DNA of 64,000 bases from JADLHS01 sp964594985. GTDB taxonomy: Bacteria > Verrucomicrobiota > Verrucomicrobiia > Limisphaerales > JADLHS01. Below, piece after piece: positions 18,988 to 27,716 of the stretch. The notes below the pieces were generated by a model. That model did no database searches, was not told where the DNA came from, and worked only from the letters and a program-made list of their open reading frames with translations. The stretch is taken from assembly GCA_964594985.1 (NCBI GenBank), contig CAZQNQ010000022.1, positions 34,270-98,269 of the forward strand, written 5' to 3'. Position 1 is the stretch's first letter; each line of letters begins with the position of its first letter. The position numbers and the translations under genes were made by a program.

Positions 18988-20400
18988 ATGACCATCCCCG
19001 TCATCAGCATTGCGCAGATGCGCGAGTGGGAAAAGGCCACCTGGGCCAGTGGCGAGACGGAAGCGCAGGTCATTCAACAAGTCGGCTTGTGCGTCGCACG
19101 TCGCGCCGAACAACTCACCGCCCCGGACGAACTCATTCTGTTGCTCGCCGGCAAAGGTCACAACGGCGATGACGTCCGCGCCGCGCATGAATTCGTCGCC
19201 GGGCGGCGCGTGGAACTGTTCGAGGTCAAATCGCCTGTCGAAGATCTGGCCCGGTTGGAGACCGCGCTGACCCGGAATCCCGCGCTGCTCGTGGATGGCT
19301 TGTTCGGCATCGGTTTGAACCGTCCGCTCGACGAAGCGTGGATCAAACTCATCACCCGCATCAACGAGGCGCAACTCCCGGTGCTGGCTGTGGATGTGCC
19401 TTCGGGGTTGAATGCGGACACCGGTGAAACCTTTGGCGCGGCGATCCAGGCGGCGGTCACGCTGACGGTCGGGGCGCCCAAGCAGGGAATGTTGCGGCGC
19501 AATGCGTGGCCCTTTGTGGGGCGGCTGGAAGTGGCGCCGGAGGTGGGGCTGTCGTCCTGCGTGCAGGAGTCGGACGTGCGCTGGACACTGCCGACCGCGT
19601 TCAACGGGTTTCCGCCGCCGCGACCTGTGGCCGGGCACAAGGGCACATTCGGCCATCTCGGCATCATCGCTGGCAGTTTGGGGTATCATGGCGCGGCAGT
19701 GCTGGCGACGCGGGGCGCGCAACGGGCGCAGCCGGGACTGGTGACGACGTTTCCCGTGCCACAGGCGTATCTGCAGGTGGCGGGACAGTTGCAGGCGGCC
19801 ATGGTGAGTGCGTGGTCGCACGACCTCCATTTCACCGACGATTTCACCGCCTTGCTCATCGGCCCGGGCCTGGCCGCGAAGGATTTGCCGAAGGAGTTGA
19901 TCGTCAGCGTGCGCAAACTCTGGCGGGATGCGCCGCAGCCCGTGGTGGTGGATGCGAGCGCGCTGGATTGGTTATCCATGGATCATGTGCCGCGCAACGC
20001 CATCCGCGTCATCACGCCGCATCCCGGGGAGGCGGCGCGGTTGTTGAAGACCACGCCGCAACAGGTGCAGCAGGATCGCGTGCAAGCCGTGCGCGAAATT
20101 TCACGGCGTTACGGCAACTGTTGGGTGGTGTTGAAAGGCCACCAGACCCTGATCGGTCGGAGCACCGGGGACGTTTTCGTGAACCCGTCGGGCAATCCGT
20201 ATCTCGCGCAGGGCGGCAGCGGCGATGTGCTGGCGGGATTTCTCGCGGGCTTGCTGGCGCAACCGGCCTTGCAGGCGGACGTGAGTCGCACGGTGCGTTA
20301 CGCCGTCTGGCAACACGGCGCGACGGCGGACAGCTTGCAGGCCCGGTGTCGCAACTGGCTGGTGGAGGATCTGGTCCGCGAGATCGGCAACGCGCGTTGA
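18988..20400 (+). CDS. nnr: Bifunctional NAD(P)H-hydrate repair enzyme (epimerase and ADP-dependent dehydratase)
   Basis: Repairs hydrated NADH/NADPH. 470 residues in two domains. The N-terminal YjeF_N epimerase domain (about 1-210) has LLLAGKGHNGDDVRAAHEFV and LVDGLFGIGLNRPLD. The C-terminal ribokinase-like dehydratase domain (about 215-470) has GHKGTFGHLGIIAGSLGYHG, LIGPGLAAKD, VITPHPGEAARLL, VVLKGHQTLIG, NPSGNPYLAQGGSGDVLAGF with the catalytic Asp. Both domain signatures are intact. Confidence 0.93.
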   Translation: MTIPVISIAQMREWEKATWASGETEAQVIQQVGLCVARRAEQLTAPDELILLLAGKGHNGDDVRAAHEFVAGRRVELFEVKSPVEDLARLETALTRNPALLVDGLFGIGLNRPLDEAWIKLITRINEAQLPVLAVDVPSGLNADTGETFGAAIQAAVTLTVGAPKQGMLRRNAWPFVGRLEVAPEVGLSSCVQESDVRWTLPTAFNGFPPPRPVAGHKGTFGHLGIIAGSLGYHGAAVLATRGAQRAQPGLVTTFPVPQAYLQVAGQLQAAMVSAWSHDLHFTDDFTALLIGPGLAAKDLPKELIVSVRKLWRDAPQPVVVDASALDWLSMDHVPRNAIRVITPHPGEAARLLKTTPQQVQQDRVQAVREISRRYGNCWVVLKGHQTLIGRSTGDVFVNPSGNPYLAQGGSGDVLAGFLAGLLAQPALQADVSRTVRYAVWQHGATADSLQARCRNWLVEDLVREIGNAR

Positions 20401-20567
20401 ACCCGGATTCCGAAGTCGGCTTCACAGGAGGAAACCGAGCCAACGGAGCTTGAATGATTTACCCACACAACGCCGGTGAAGGCTTTGGTTCCGGTTGCAC
20501 TTCGTTGAACTCCACCGCTGTTTCCTCGGTTTGCTCCTGTTCAAAATCAATTCTGGAGTTCGGGTTG
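20400..20567. repeat. Nested inverted repeat, AACCCGAA..CC type
   Basis: An outer pair (20400-20414 and 20552-20567, AACCCGgAtTCC against GGAGTTCGGGTT) encloses an inner pair (20424-20439 and 20525-20540, ACAGGAG..AAACCGAG). AACCCGAA-type arms also occur at about 46389 and 46573. The repeat covers most of the spacer between nnr and the next gene. Confidence 0.65.
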
Positions 20568-20630
20568 AAAGTGGCGTGTGGCCGGCATTTTTTCTTCCTT
20601 TGCCGCCGGGCATCTGTTAGGAAACCAGCC

Positions 20631-21602
20631 GTGAAAGTTCCCAAAATTACCGGTTTGGTGCTCGGAATCTGCGCGTGGTTCGCCGCGAGCGCCGGCGCGG
20701 CGACAATCGAGTATGCCGACGGGTTGAAGTTTACAGGCGATATCGTCCAGAAGACCCCGGCCTACATCCAACTCCGGATTGAAGGAGCTTACACCAATCT
20801 GGATTGGTCCAAGATTTCCCAGGACTCGCTGAAGGAATTGCAGACGCTGGCGGCGACCAGCAGGGACGCGAAGCTGGCGGAGTACGTCGCGCCCTACATC
20901 GAAGTTCCCGAGGACGAAATCATCAAGAAGACGCAGGTAGAGATCAAACCCGCGCCGCGCCTGGAGCGCCCGGAGAAAGGCTCGTTGATCGGGGCGATGT
21001 TCAAATCTTCGGTTGGCCTGGTGTGCCTGCTCCTGCTCTTTGCGGCGAACATTTACGCGGCCTACGAGATCGCCACCATCCGGGCATACCCGCCGGCGAT
21101 GGTTTGCGGCATCGCGGCGGTCGCGCCGATCATCGGGCCGATTATTTTCCTGTGCCTCAAGACCAAACTACCGTCGCGGGAAGGCGAGGCGGAGGAAGTG
21201 GAAGCCCCGGCGTCGCCAGCGGGTGCCGCCTTGCCTTCGGCCTCCCACGGTGACGCGGCAGTGCCCGCGGAACATGGCGCGGCGGATGGTCAAGCCGCCG
21301 CCGATCACGCGGCGGTGCCGGCCCTGCCCCAGACGCAGGTGTTCAAGCGCGGGCAGTTCACCTTCAACCGCCGGTTCATCGAGACGAAGTTTTCCGCCTT
21401 CTTCACCGCCATCCGCCGCGGGGATGACAAGGACATGGTGTTGGTGATCAAATCCGTCCGCGGCGAATTCGTGGCCACGCGCATCTCGCGGATCGCGGCC
21501 AACGACATGCACCTGGAAGTGCATAAGGGCGGCGCGTCACAGGAAGTGCAGATGCCGTTCCTGGAAATCCAGGAGATCCAGCTCAAGCACAAGGACGCCT
21601 AA
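20631..21602 (+). CDS. Membrane protein of unknown function with signal peptide
   Basis: 323 residues. The GTG at 20631 is preferred over the ATG at 20454 because it starts a signal peptide (VKVPKITGLVLGICAWF, cleavage near ASAGAA) and has an AGGAAA ribosome-binding site seven bases upstream; the region before it is a palindromic repeat. A short beta-rich domain follows (IEYADGLKFTGDIVQKTPAY, a sequence also typical of other Verrucomicrobia surface proteins), then two membrane helices (about 126-150 and 155-180), an Ala/Pro/Glu-rich linker and a C-terminal domain of about 85 residues (VFKRGQFTFNRRFIETKF onward). Function not recognised. Confidence 0.8.
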   Translation: MKVPKITGLVLGICAWFAASAGAATIEYADGLKFTGDIVQKTPAYIQLRIEGAYTNLDWSKISQDSLKELQTLAATSRDAKLAEYVAPYIEVPEDEIIKKTQVEIKPAPRLERPEKGSLIGAMFKSSVGLVCLLLLFAANIYAAYEIATIRAYPPAMVCGIAAVAPIIGPIIFLCLKTKLPSREGEAEEVEAPASPAGAALPSASHGDAAVPAEHGAADGQAAADHAAVPALPQTQVFKRGQFTFNRRFIETKFSAFFTAIRRGDDKDMVLVIKSVRGEFVATRISRIAANDMHLEVHKGGASQEVQMPFLEIQEIQLKHKDA

Positions 21603-21629
21603 ACCGGCTCCGGACGCCATCAACCCGTC

Positions 21630-22217
21630 ATGAAATACCAAACGATTTTGCTGTTTGGCGCGCCCGGCTCGGGCAAAGGCACGCAGGGCAAAATCCTCGG
21701 GACGATTCCGCACTTCTTCCATTGCGCCTGCGGGGACGTGTTCCGGTCCTTGAGCGCGTCGAATCCGCTCGCGAAGGTGTTCATCGAATACACCAGCCGC
21801 GGGCAGCTTGTGCCAGATCAACCGACCATCAAGCTCTGGCGCCGGTTCATCAAGAACAGTGAACGCGTCGGGCTGTTTCACCCCAAGGAAGACGTGCTGG
21901 TGCTCGACGGCATCCCCCGCAATGTGCATCAGGCGCAGATGCTCGATGCCACGCTCGACGTGAGGGCGATCTTTTATCTGCACTGCACCAACTTCAATGC
22001 GATCGTGCAGCGGTTGCAGCGGCGCGCTTTGAAAGAGAACCGGCTTGATGATGCGAACCTCGACGTCATCCGGCATCGCCTCAAAGTTTACGAATCCGAG
22101 ACCAAACCAGTCTTGAGTTTCTACGGTCCGAAGCGGGTGCATCGCATTGATTCCACCCAGTCGCCCACCAAAGTCTTGTGCGACATCCTCGCGCGGGTGG
22201 ACAAGGTGTTGAAATAA
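21630..22217 (+). CDS. adk: Adenylate kinase family nucleoside monophosphate kinase
   Basis: Interconverts AMP, ADP and ATP. 195 residues, the short form without a LID zinc domain. The P-loop is GAPGSGKGTQ at the start, followed by the NMP-binding region with CGDVFRSL and the LVLDGIPRN motif that matches DG(F/Y)PRT. The RRALKENRLDDAN segment serves as the short LID. The gene lies just upstream of fmt, same strand. The CAC...GIP variants are mild deviations; it may prefer another NMP. Confidence 0.85.
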   Translation: MKYQTILLFGAPGSGKGTQGKILGTIPHFFHCACGDVFRSLSASNPLAKVFIEYTSRGQLVPDQPTIKLWRRFIKNSERVGLFHPKEDVLVLDGIPRNVHQAQMLDATLDVRAIFYLHCTNFNAIVQRLQRRALKENRLDDANLDVIRHRLKVYESETKPVLSFYGPKRVHRIDSTQSPTKVLCDILARVDKVLK

Positions 22218-22242
22218 CCGCGCCACCGGGTCGCAAGTTTTC

Positions 22243-23190
22243 ATGGTTGCCTTGCGGATCATCTTCATGGGGACGCCGGCGCTGGCGGCGGCCAGCCTGG
22301 CGGCGTTGTTGCGCGAACCAACATTCCAGCTCGTCGCCGTGGTGACGCAGCCCGATCGCCCCAAAGGCCGCGACCTCAAATTGCAACCATCCCCGGTGAA
22401 GGAACTCGCCCTGCGCGCCAATCTGCCGGTGCTGCAGCCGCTCAAGGCGCGCGACGAAAAATTCATCGCCGAACTGCGCGCATTCCAACCGGAGTTGATT
22501 GCCGTGGCCGCCTTCGGTCAAATTCTGCCGCAAAGCATTCTGGACCTGCCGCGATTGGGTTGCCTGAATGTCCACACGTCGTTGCTGCCGAAATATCGCG
22601 GCGCCTCGCCGATCCAGTCCGCCATCCTCAACGGCGAATCCGAAACCGGTGTGACCATCATGAAGATGGATGTCGGTCTCGACACCGGCGACATCCTGAC
22701 GCAGCGCCCCACTCCCATCCACGCCGGGGACAACGCGGCCACGCTGCATGACCGCCTCGCGCAACTCGGCGCTGAGTTGCTGGTCGAAACCATCCCGGCC
22801 TACGCCGCCGGAACGATTCAGCCGCAGCCGCAACCGCACGAACTCGCGACGCATGTCGCCAAGATCAAGAAGGAGGATGGGCGCATTGACTGGTCGCAAT
22901 CCGCGCGGGCGATCTGGAATCGCATCCGCGCCTTCACGCCGTGGCCGGGGGCGTTCACGTATCTGCCCGGAGCCGCGCAGCCGGTGTTGCTTAAACTCTG
23001 GCAGGCGGAAGTCGGCGCCTCGAGCGGTCCGGCGGGCGAAGTGTTGGGCGCAGACAAAACCGGAATTCTCGTCGGTTGTGGCGAAGGTTCGCTGCGGATC
23101 ACCGCGTTGCAACGTGAGGGCGGACGCCGGCTATCGGCGACAGAATTTCTGGCCGGCCATCCGATGAAGCCGGGATTGCGGCTGGGGTAG
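22243..23190 (+). CDS. fmt: Methionyl-tRNA formyltransferase
   Basis: Formylates initiator Met-tRNA with 10-formyl-tetrahydrofolate. 315 residues, standard. The N-terminal domain has IIFMGTPALAAASLAALL, VTQPDRPKGR, and the catalytic block with LPRLGCLNVHTSLLPKYRGA and SPIQSAILNGESETGVTIM, including the Asn-His-Asp set (NVHTS, MDVGLDTGD). The C-terminal OB-fold is present (RIRAFTPWPGAFTYL). No def gene adjoins it here. Confidence 0.95.
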   Translation: MVALRIIFMGTPALAAASLAALLREPTFQLVAVVTQPDRPKGRDLKLQPSPVKELALRANLPVLQPLKARDEKFIAELRAFQPELIAVAAFGQILPQSILDLPRLGCLNVHTSLLPKYRGASPIQSAILNGESETGVTIMKMDVGLDTGDILTQRPTPIHAGDNAATLHDRLAQLGAELLVETIPAYAAGTIQPQPQPHELATHVAKIKKEDGRIDWSQSARAIWNRIRAFTPWPGAFTYLPGAAQPVLLKLWQAEVGASSGPAGEVLGADKTGILVGCGEGSLRITALQREGGRRLSATEFLAGHPMKPGLRLG

Positions 23191-23229
23191 ATTTCAAGCT
23201 GAATTCGTGGAGTTGCAATCCGACGGGAG

Positions 23230-23359
23230 AAACGCAGAGACGCAAAGGTCGCAGAGAAACGCTGAGAGGAGGAGAGTTGCGGCGAACACACTGCTGGGTG
23301 AGCGAATTCAGTAGAAACATTCTCTGCGCTGCTCTGCGTTCTTTGCGTCTCTGCGTTTA
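23230..23359. repeat. Palindromic intergenic repeat, AAACGCAGAGACGCAAAG type
   Basis: Left arm 23230-23268 and right arm 23321-23359 are inverted; the outermost 18 bases match perfectly and the rest match with a few changes. A spacer of 52 bases separates them. It fills the fmt downstream spacer. Confidence 0.82.
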
Positions 23360-23482
23360 TTATGCTTCCGGTCTGGGGAGGCGTACGAGGTTATACCTTG
23401 GGATGTCGGGATTGGGCTTTACTTGTCTGGCTTCCTGGGGCGAAGTATGAACCATCGTTGCTCAGAAGTGTAATCGCATCCA

Positions 23483-24148
23483 ATGAATGTCCGCACCGCT
23501 TCGCGTTTGACGTTGCTTCGATTCTATCTGCTTCTGCCATTGGTGGCCGTGGCGCTCGTCGTGCCGGAGTGGATCATTCCGCATCCCACCGGGACACCTT
23601 ACATCGCCACCGGCACCGGCAAGTGGTCCTATAGCCTCGCGCTCGCGCCGTATTATGCCCTGCTGTTGGGGCTGGCTTGGAGATATCAGGTGATTCTGCA
23701 ATTTGCGACCTGGCGGGTATTCTTCTTTCTGTCGGTGGGCGTGTTTGTGTTGCTCGGGCTGATCTTCGAGTTGATGGCGGATGTGCTCCAGGTCTGGACG
23801 TTTCCCGAAGGGCGCGATCTGTTCCTGATCCGGGTGCCGATCTTCGGCTGGGTCACGGGGCACCAGATTCCGGTCTGTGAGTTTCTGTGGATTCTCGGGG
23901 TCGTGCCGCTGTTCTACTACCTGTACCTCTGGGCCACGCTGGGGTTCTACGACATCATCTACGTGGTGGACGAGCAGGGGCAGACCTACAAGAAAGAGGA
24001 ACGTTGGGCGGGATTTCATGAGCCCACGCGGATTTTGATTCGTGATAAGGGCAAGAAGGGGCGCGAGAATGAAACCGAATTGCTCCGCCGCAAGCCCGGT
24101 TTCCTTGCGCGAAAAACCAAACGGTGGCTTGATGCTCGCAAAACTTAA
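23483..24148 (+). CDS. Membrane protein with lycopene-cyclase-domain-like motif
   Basis: 221 residues; four or more hydrophobic helices in the first 165 residues, then a basic soluble tail. The region VLQVWTFPEG followed by IPVCEFLWILGVVPLFYYLY matches the spaced W-x-(F/Y)-x-P and (L/I)P-x-E-x-(L/F)(F/W) signature of the CrtYc/CrtYd-type lycopene cyclase domain, though with one acidic residue where the carotenoid enzymes have Glu-Glu. No other carotenoid genes are seen. The downstream partner overlaps by 17 bases, so they form an operon. Role in carotenoid chemistry is not established. Confidence 0.7.
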   Translation: MNVRTASRLTLLRFYLLLPLVAVALVVPEWIIPHPTGTPYIATGTGKWSYSLALAPYYALLLGLAWRYQVILQFATWRVFFFLSVGVFVLLGLIFELMADVLQVWTFPEGRDLFLIRVPIFGWVTGHQIPVCEFLWILGVVPLFYYLYLWATLGFYDIIYVVDEQGQTYKKEERWAGFHEPTRILIRDKGKKGRENETELLRRKPGFLARKTKRWLDARKT

Positions 24149-25076
24149 TCAACCATTGTGGCCGCAGAGCCGGTTTAGTCTCACGACCCCGCTGAGTCTC
24201 CTGCTGACGAGTCTCAGCGTCGGGGTCGGGGTGACGCTTTATCTGCGGGGTTACACTTATGAGGGCGCGACGCTGGCCTATATGGTGGGCGGGATTCTCT
24301 TTGCCTGGCCGTATTACTCCGCGCGGTTCACGTGGTGCATGACGTTTCTGGTGCTGGCCTGTTTCATCCCGATCAGCATCTGGGCGCAGAACAAAGCCGT
24401 CGAATCCGGCTCCTGGTATTATCGTCCGCCCGAGGGTTACCTGTTGTGGATCACGAAATCGGGCGAAGGTTGGGGACATTGGACGCGGCATCTGTGGTTG
24501 GGCAACGATATGCCCGCCATGGAATACTTTTTCTACCCGCTGTTCTGTTTGTTCCATGTCACGCTGTTTTCGCTCTTTTCCCATCTCCTGCCCGATCATT
24601 GGTTCGAGCAGAAGCACCCTAGATTGCGCTGGGTTTTCCCCATTGTCTTTGGCCTGACCTTCACGGCGTTCGTGGCGATCTATTTCATTTTTCCCAATCC
24701 CAACTGCACCGACTATCTCTATTGGCTGGCGGGCGTCGGGTTTGTCATCACGTTGGTCGCCTCGGCCATCAGCCCGAACTACCGGGCCTACACGCAATCG
24801 CCGGCCTTCTGGATCTGGGCGGTGGGCGTGGGCGGGATGTTCATGCCCTGCTGGGAGTTTTTTCACTGTTGCCTGAATCGCGATTGGATTTATGATCGCG
24901 CCAATACGTTCCCATTCTTTGTGACCTATCGCGGGGGCGGGATTCCGCTCAGCGAATTGCTGGGCTATCTCACCACCGCGACGACGTTTCAGGGGCTCAT
25001 GTTGATGTTTATTCGGAAGTTCGGGAAGGTCGTAATCAAGAATTACTCGCTGGTTCCCTTTAGCCGGACGAGTTGA
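24132..25076 (+). CDS. Membrane protein with two lycopene-cyclase-domain-like motifs
   Basis: 314 residues, about eight hydrophobic helices. ATG 24132 is used; it overlaps the previous gene by 17 bases. In-frame GTG 24042 and ATG 24069 are alternatives that would add a basic extension. Two segments carry the lycopene-cyclase-domain pattern: GSWYYRPPEGYLLW with NDMPAMEYFFYPLFCLFHV, and DWIYDRANTFPFFV with GIPLSELLGYLTTATTF. Together with the first gene this makes three copies of the motif, as if a three-module enzyme were split in two. Function is unproven. Confidence 0.7.
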   Translation: MLAKLNQPLWPQSRFSLTTPLSLLLTSLSVGVGVTLYLRGYTYEGATLAYMVGGILFAWPYYSARFTWCMTFLVLACFIPISIWAQNKAVESGSWYYRPPEGYLLWITKSGEGWGHWTRHLWLGNDMPAMEYFFYPLFCLFHVTLFSLFSHLLPDHWFEQKHPRLRWVFPIVFGLTFTAFVAIYFIFPNPNCTDYLYWLAGVGFVITLVASAISPNYRAYTQSPAFWIWAVGVGGMFMPCWEFFHCCLNRDWIYDRANTFPFFVTYRGGGIPLSELLGYLTTATTFQGLMLMFIRKFGKVVIKNYSLVPFSRTS

Positions 25077-25115
25077 AACGTCGCCAGGGCAATCGGGGCA
25101 TCAGAATTTCACGCT

Positions 25116-27089
25116 ATGCGAAAACTTATCACGGGATGCATCTGGATCAGCACCGCCGCATCCCTGTTTGCGCAATCGGCCAAAACAGACCTCGCCGATC
25201 TGGAGCTGGAACAATTGACGCAAGTCCGCGTGACCTCCGTTTCCCGACATTCCGAGCCGCTCAGCGGAGCCGCGGCGGCCATCTACGTCGTGAGCGAGGA
25301 AGATATCCGCCGCCAGGGTTTCACCACCATCGCCGACTCGTTGCGCTACGTGCCGGGCCTGCAGGTGGCGCAGATCAATTCCCACGCCTGGGCGATCACG
25401 GCGCGCGGCTTCAACAATGAATATGCCAACAAGCTGCTCGTGCAGATGGATGGGCGGAGCGTTTATACGCCGCTGTTCGCGGGCGTCTATTGGGATGTGC
25501 AGGACACGATCCTGGAGGATCTGCAACAGATTGAAGTCATCCGCGGGCCGGGAGCGGCGCTATGGGGGGCCAACGCCGTCAACGGCGTCATCAACATTAC
25601 TTCCAAGCTGGCGCAGGACACGCAAGGCTGGCTGGTGTCCGGCGGGGGCGGCACGGAGGAACGGGCGTTCGGCGGCGTCCGGTACGGCGGGAAGTTCGGT
25701 GGGGAAGGTTTCTTCCGCATCTATGGAAGTTACAAGAACAAGGACGACTCGGTTTATCCGACCGGGGCCGCTGGCGACGATGACTGGCAGGTGGGGCGCG
25801 GTGGGTTCCGGATTGATTGGGGTTCGCTGGACACCGACCTGTTCACGTTGCAGGGCGACCTGTATGCCGGCAAGGAAAGCTGGCAATTCAGTGAGGCCAT
25901 CCCCGCGGCGCCGTTTGTTCAAACCAGCTCGGATGACTTCAGTATCTCCGGCGCGAATGTGCTGGGGCGTTGGACCAAGCAGCTCGCCAACGGGTCGGAG
26001 CTGAAGATCCAATCCTACTACGATCACACCGAACGCGAGAGCAACCTGCCGCAGGAACGCCGGGAAGTGTTCGACGTGGACGCGCAGCATCACTTTGAGC
26101 TGAACGCCTGGAACGACATCGTGTGGGGACTGGGATATCGGTTCACGACCGACGCGATTGAAAACAGTTACGCCAGCAGCTTCAACCCCACGCACCGCAG
26201 TTCCAGTCTGTTCAACATCTTTGCGCAGGACGAAATCATGTTGGTGGAAAATCAACTCCGCCTGACCCTGGGCGCGCGCCTGGAGCACAATGAGTTCACG
26301 GGCTTTGAATGTCAGCCCAGCGGCCGGCTGGCGTGGACGCCGACGGATGAAAGCACGGTCTGGACTTCGATCTCCCGCGCCGTGCGCACGCCGTCCCGCG
26401 CGGAAGAAGACATCCGCATCAACCGGCCTGCTGATACGGTTGGCAATGTCCTTTCAGTCCTCGGCAATCATGATAGCGAATCGGAAACGCTCATCGCGTA
26501 TGAACTCGGCTATCGTTCCATGCTTGCGCCCCGGTTGTCCTGCGATGTCGTGGCCTTTTACCATGATTACAATGAATTGCGCAGTCTTGAACCCGGCGCT
26601 CCGCCTGCTGATCCACCCGTGCCCGTCGCCACGTTCTACACGGCGAACAAATTGAAAGGCGAGGCGTGGGGAGTGGAGCTGGCCTCCGACTGGCAGATGC
26701 TCGATTGCTGGCGCTGGCGCGGGGGCTATACGTATTACGAACTCAGCCTGGTGCCGACCGCCGGCAGCGCGGACTTCGCCACGGTGGCGCTCTTGGAAGG
26801 CAATGCCCCGCGGCATCAATTCTTCCTGCGTTCCCAGATGGATCTGACGGACAATGTTGATTTTGATATCGGCCTGCGATACGTGGACGAACTGGAAAAT
26901 CCGCATGTTCCGGCCTACGCGACGATTGACGCGCGGATCGCCTGGCGACCGCAACCGAATCTGGAACTTTCCTTGGTGGGGCTGAACCTGATCGAGCCAG
27001 CGCATCCGGAGTTTGCCGCCACCCAGGTCATCACTGGACAACGGGAAGTCCAGCGGAGTGTCTATGGGAAAATAACGTGGCGCTTTTAG
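25116..27089 (+). CDS. TonB-dependent outer-membrane receptor
   Basis: 657 residues. A signal peptide (cleavage near SLFAQS) precedes a plug domain with AAIYVVSEEDIRRQGFTTIA, LRYVPGLQVAQINSHAWAIT, RGFNNEYANKLLVQMDGR, and the box IEVIRGPGAALWGANAVNG. A 22-strand-type beta barrel follows, with aromatic-rich strands ending in the canonical C-terminal Phe (VYGKITWRF). A clear TonB box was not identified. It takes up a siderophore, cobalamin or similar; the substrate is not readable. The YfiR-like gene overlaps its end. Confidence 0.92.
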   Translation: MRKLITGCIWISTAASLFAQSAKTDLADLELEQLTQVRVTSVSRHSEPLSGAAAAIYVVSEEDIRRQGFTTIADSLRYVPGLQVAQINSHAWAITARGFNNEYANKLLVQMDGRSVYTPLFAGVYWDVQDTILEDLQQIEVIRGPGAALWGANAVNGVINITSKLAQDTQGWLVSGGGGTEERAFGGVRYGGKFGGEGFFRIYGSYKNKDDSVYPTGAAGDDDWQVGRGGFRIDWGSLDTDLFTLQGDLYAGKESWQFSEAIPAAPFVQTSSDDFSISGANVLGRWTKQLANGSELKIQSYYDHTERESNLPQERREVFDVDAQHHFELNAWNDIVWGLGYRFTTDAIENSYASSFNPTHRSSSLFNIFAQDEIMLVENQLRLTLGARLEHNEFTGFECQPSGRLAWTPTDESTVWTSISRAVRTPSRAEEDIRINRPADTVGNVLSVLGNHDSESETLIAYELGYRSMLAPRLSCDVVAFYHDYNELRSLEPGAPPADPPVPVATFYTANKLKGEAWGVELASDWQMLDCWRWRGGYTYYELSLVPTAGSADFATVALLEGNAPRHQFFLRSQMDLTDNVDFDIGLRYVDELENPHVPAYATIDARIAWRPQPNLELSLVGLNLIEPAHPEFAATQVITGQREVQRSVYGKITWRF

Positions 27090-27712
27090 CACCAAAACCG
27101 AAATCACGCTTCACCGCAACTGGCGCAGGCTGGAGGATGTTCCTCCAGAGCTGTTATGTTTTCGCCCTGCTGTGGTGGCCGACCGCTTTTGTCCTGGGCC
27201 AGGAACTCCAGGCGCCGGAAAACAAGGTCAAGGCCGCCTTCCTTCTCAACTTCGCCAAACTGGTCGAATGGCCGACCAATGTGTTTGCCAACGACACGAC
27301 TCCGGTGGTGCTGGGGGTGCTCGGCAAGGACCCGTTTGACAAGGCCCTCGACGAGATCGTGGCCGGACGGATGGTCAAGAATCGCCCGGTGCAGATCGTC
27401 CGGTTCACCTCGGTGGAACAGATCACCAACTGCCAGGTCCTGTTCATCAGCGAATCGGAACGGCGCAAACTGGATTCCATTTTCGACGCCTTGCGCGGCC
27501 GGCCCATCCTGACCGTTGGCGACCTGAAGGGCTTTGAATCGCGTGGGATGATCGCGCTGGTCAAATCCAACGCCAGCATCAATCTGCGGATCAATCTGGA
27601 AGCCACCAAGCAGGCCCGGTTGCAACTGAGTTCGCGTTTGATCCGCCTGGACAAAAGTCTGCGTCCACCTGACGACGCGCCGCCCGCCGTGCCACCGCAA
27701 AAAACTGATTGA
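27077..27712 (+). CDS. YfiR-family periplasmic protein
   Basis: 211 residues. The YfiR/DUF4154 pattern is clear: ENKVKAAFLLNFAKLVEWP, VVLGVLGKDPFDKALDEIV, RPVQIVRFTSVEQITNCQVL, GRPILTVGDLKGFESRGMIA, and NLRINLEATKQARLQLSSRL. A hydrophobic segment near residues 22-40 acts as a signal. The GTG at 27077 overlaps the receptor stop by 13 bases; ATG 27137 is an alternative with a GGAGG directly before it but too close to serve. In Pseudomonas, YfiR represses the CHASE8 diguanylate cyclase YfiN; here the neighbour is a CHASE8-type histidine kinase. Confidence 0.88.
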   Translation: MALLAPKPKSRFTATGAGWRMFLQSCYVFALLWWPTAFVLGQELQAPENKVKAAFLLNFAKLVEWPTNVFANDTTPVVLGVLGKDPFDKALDEIVAGRMVKNRPVQIVRFTSVEQITNCQVLFISESERRKLDSIFDALRGRPILTVGDLKGFESRGMIALVKSNASINLRINLEATKQARLQLSSRLIRLDKSLRPPDDAPPAVPPQKTD

Positions 27713-27716
27713 ACCG

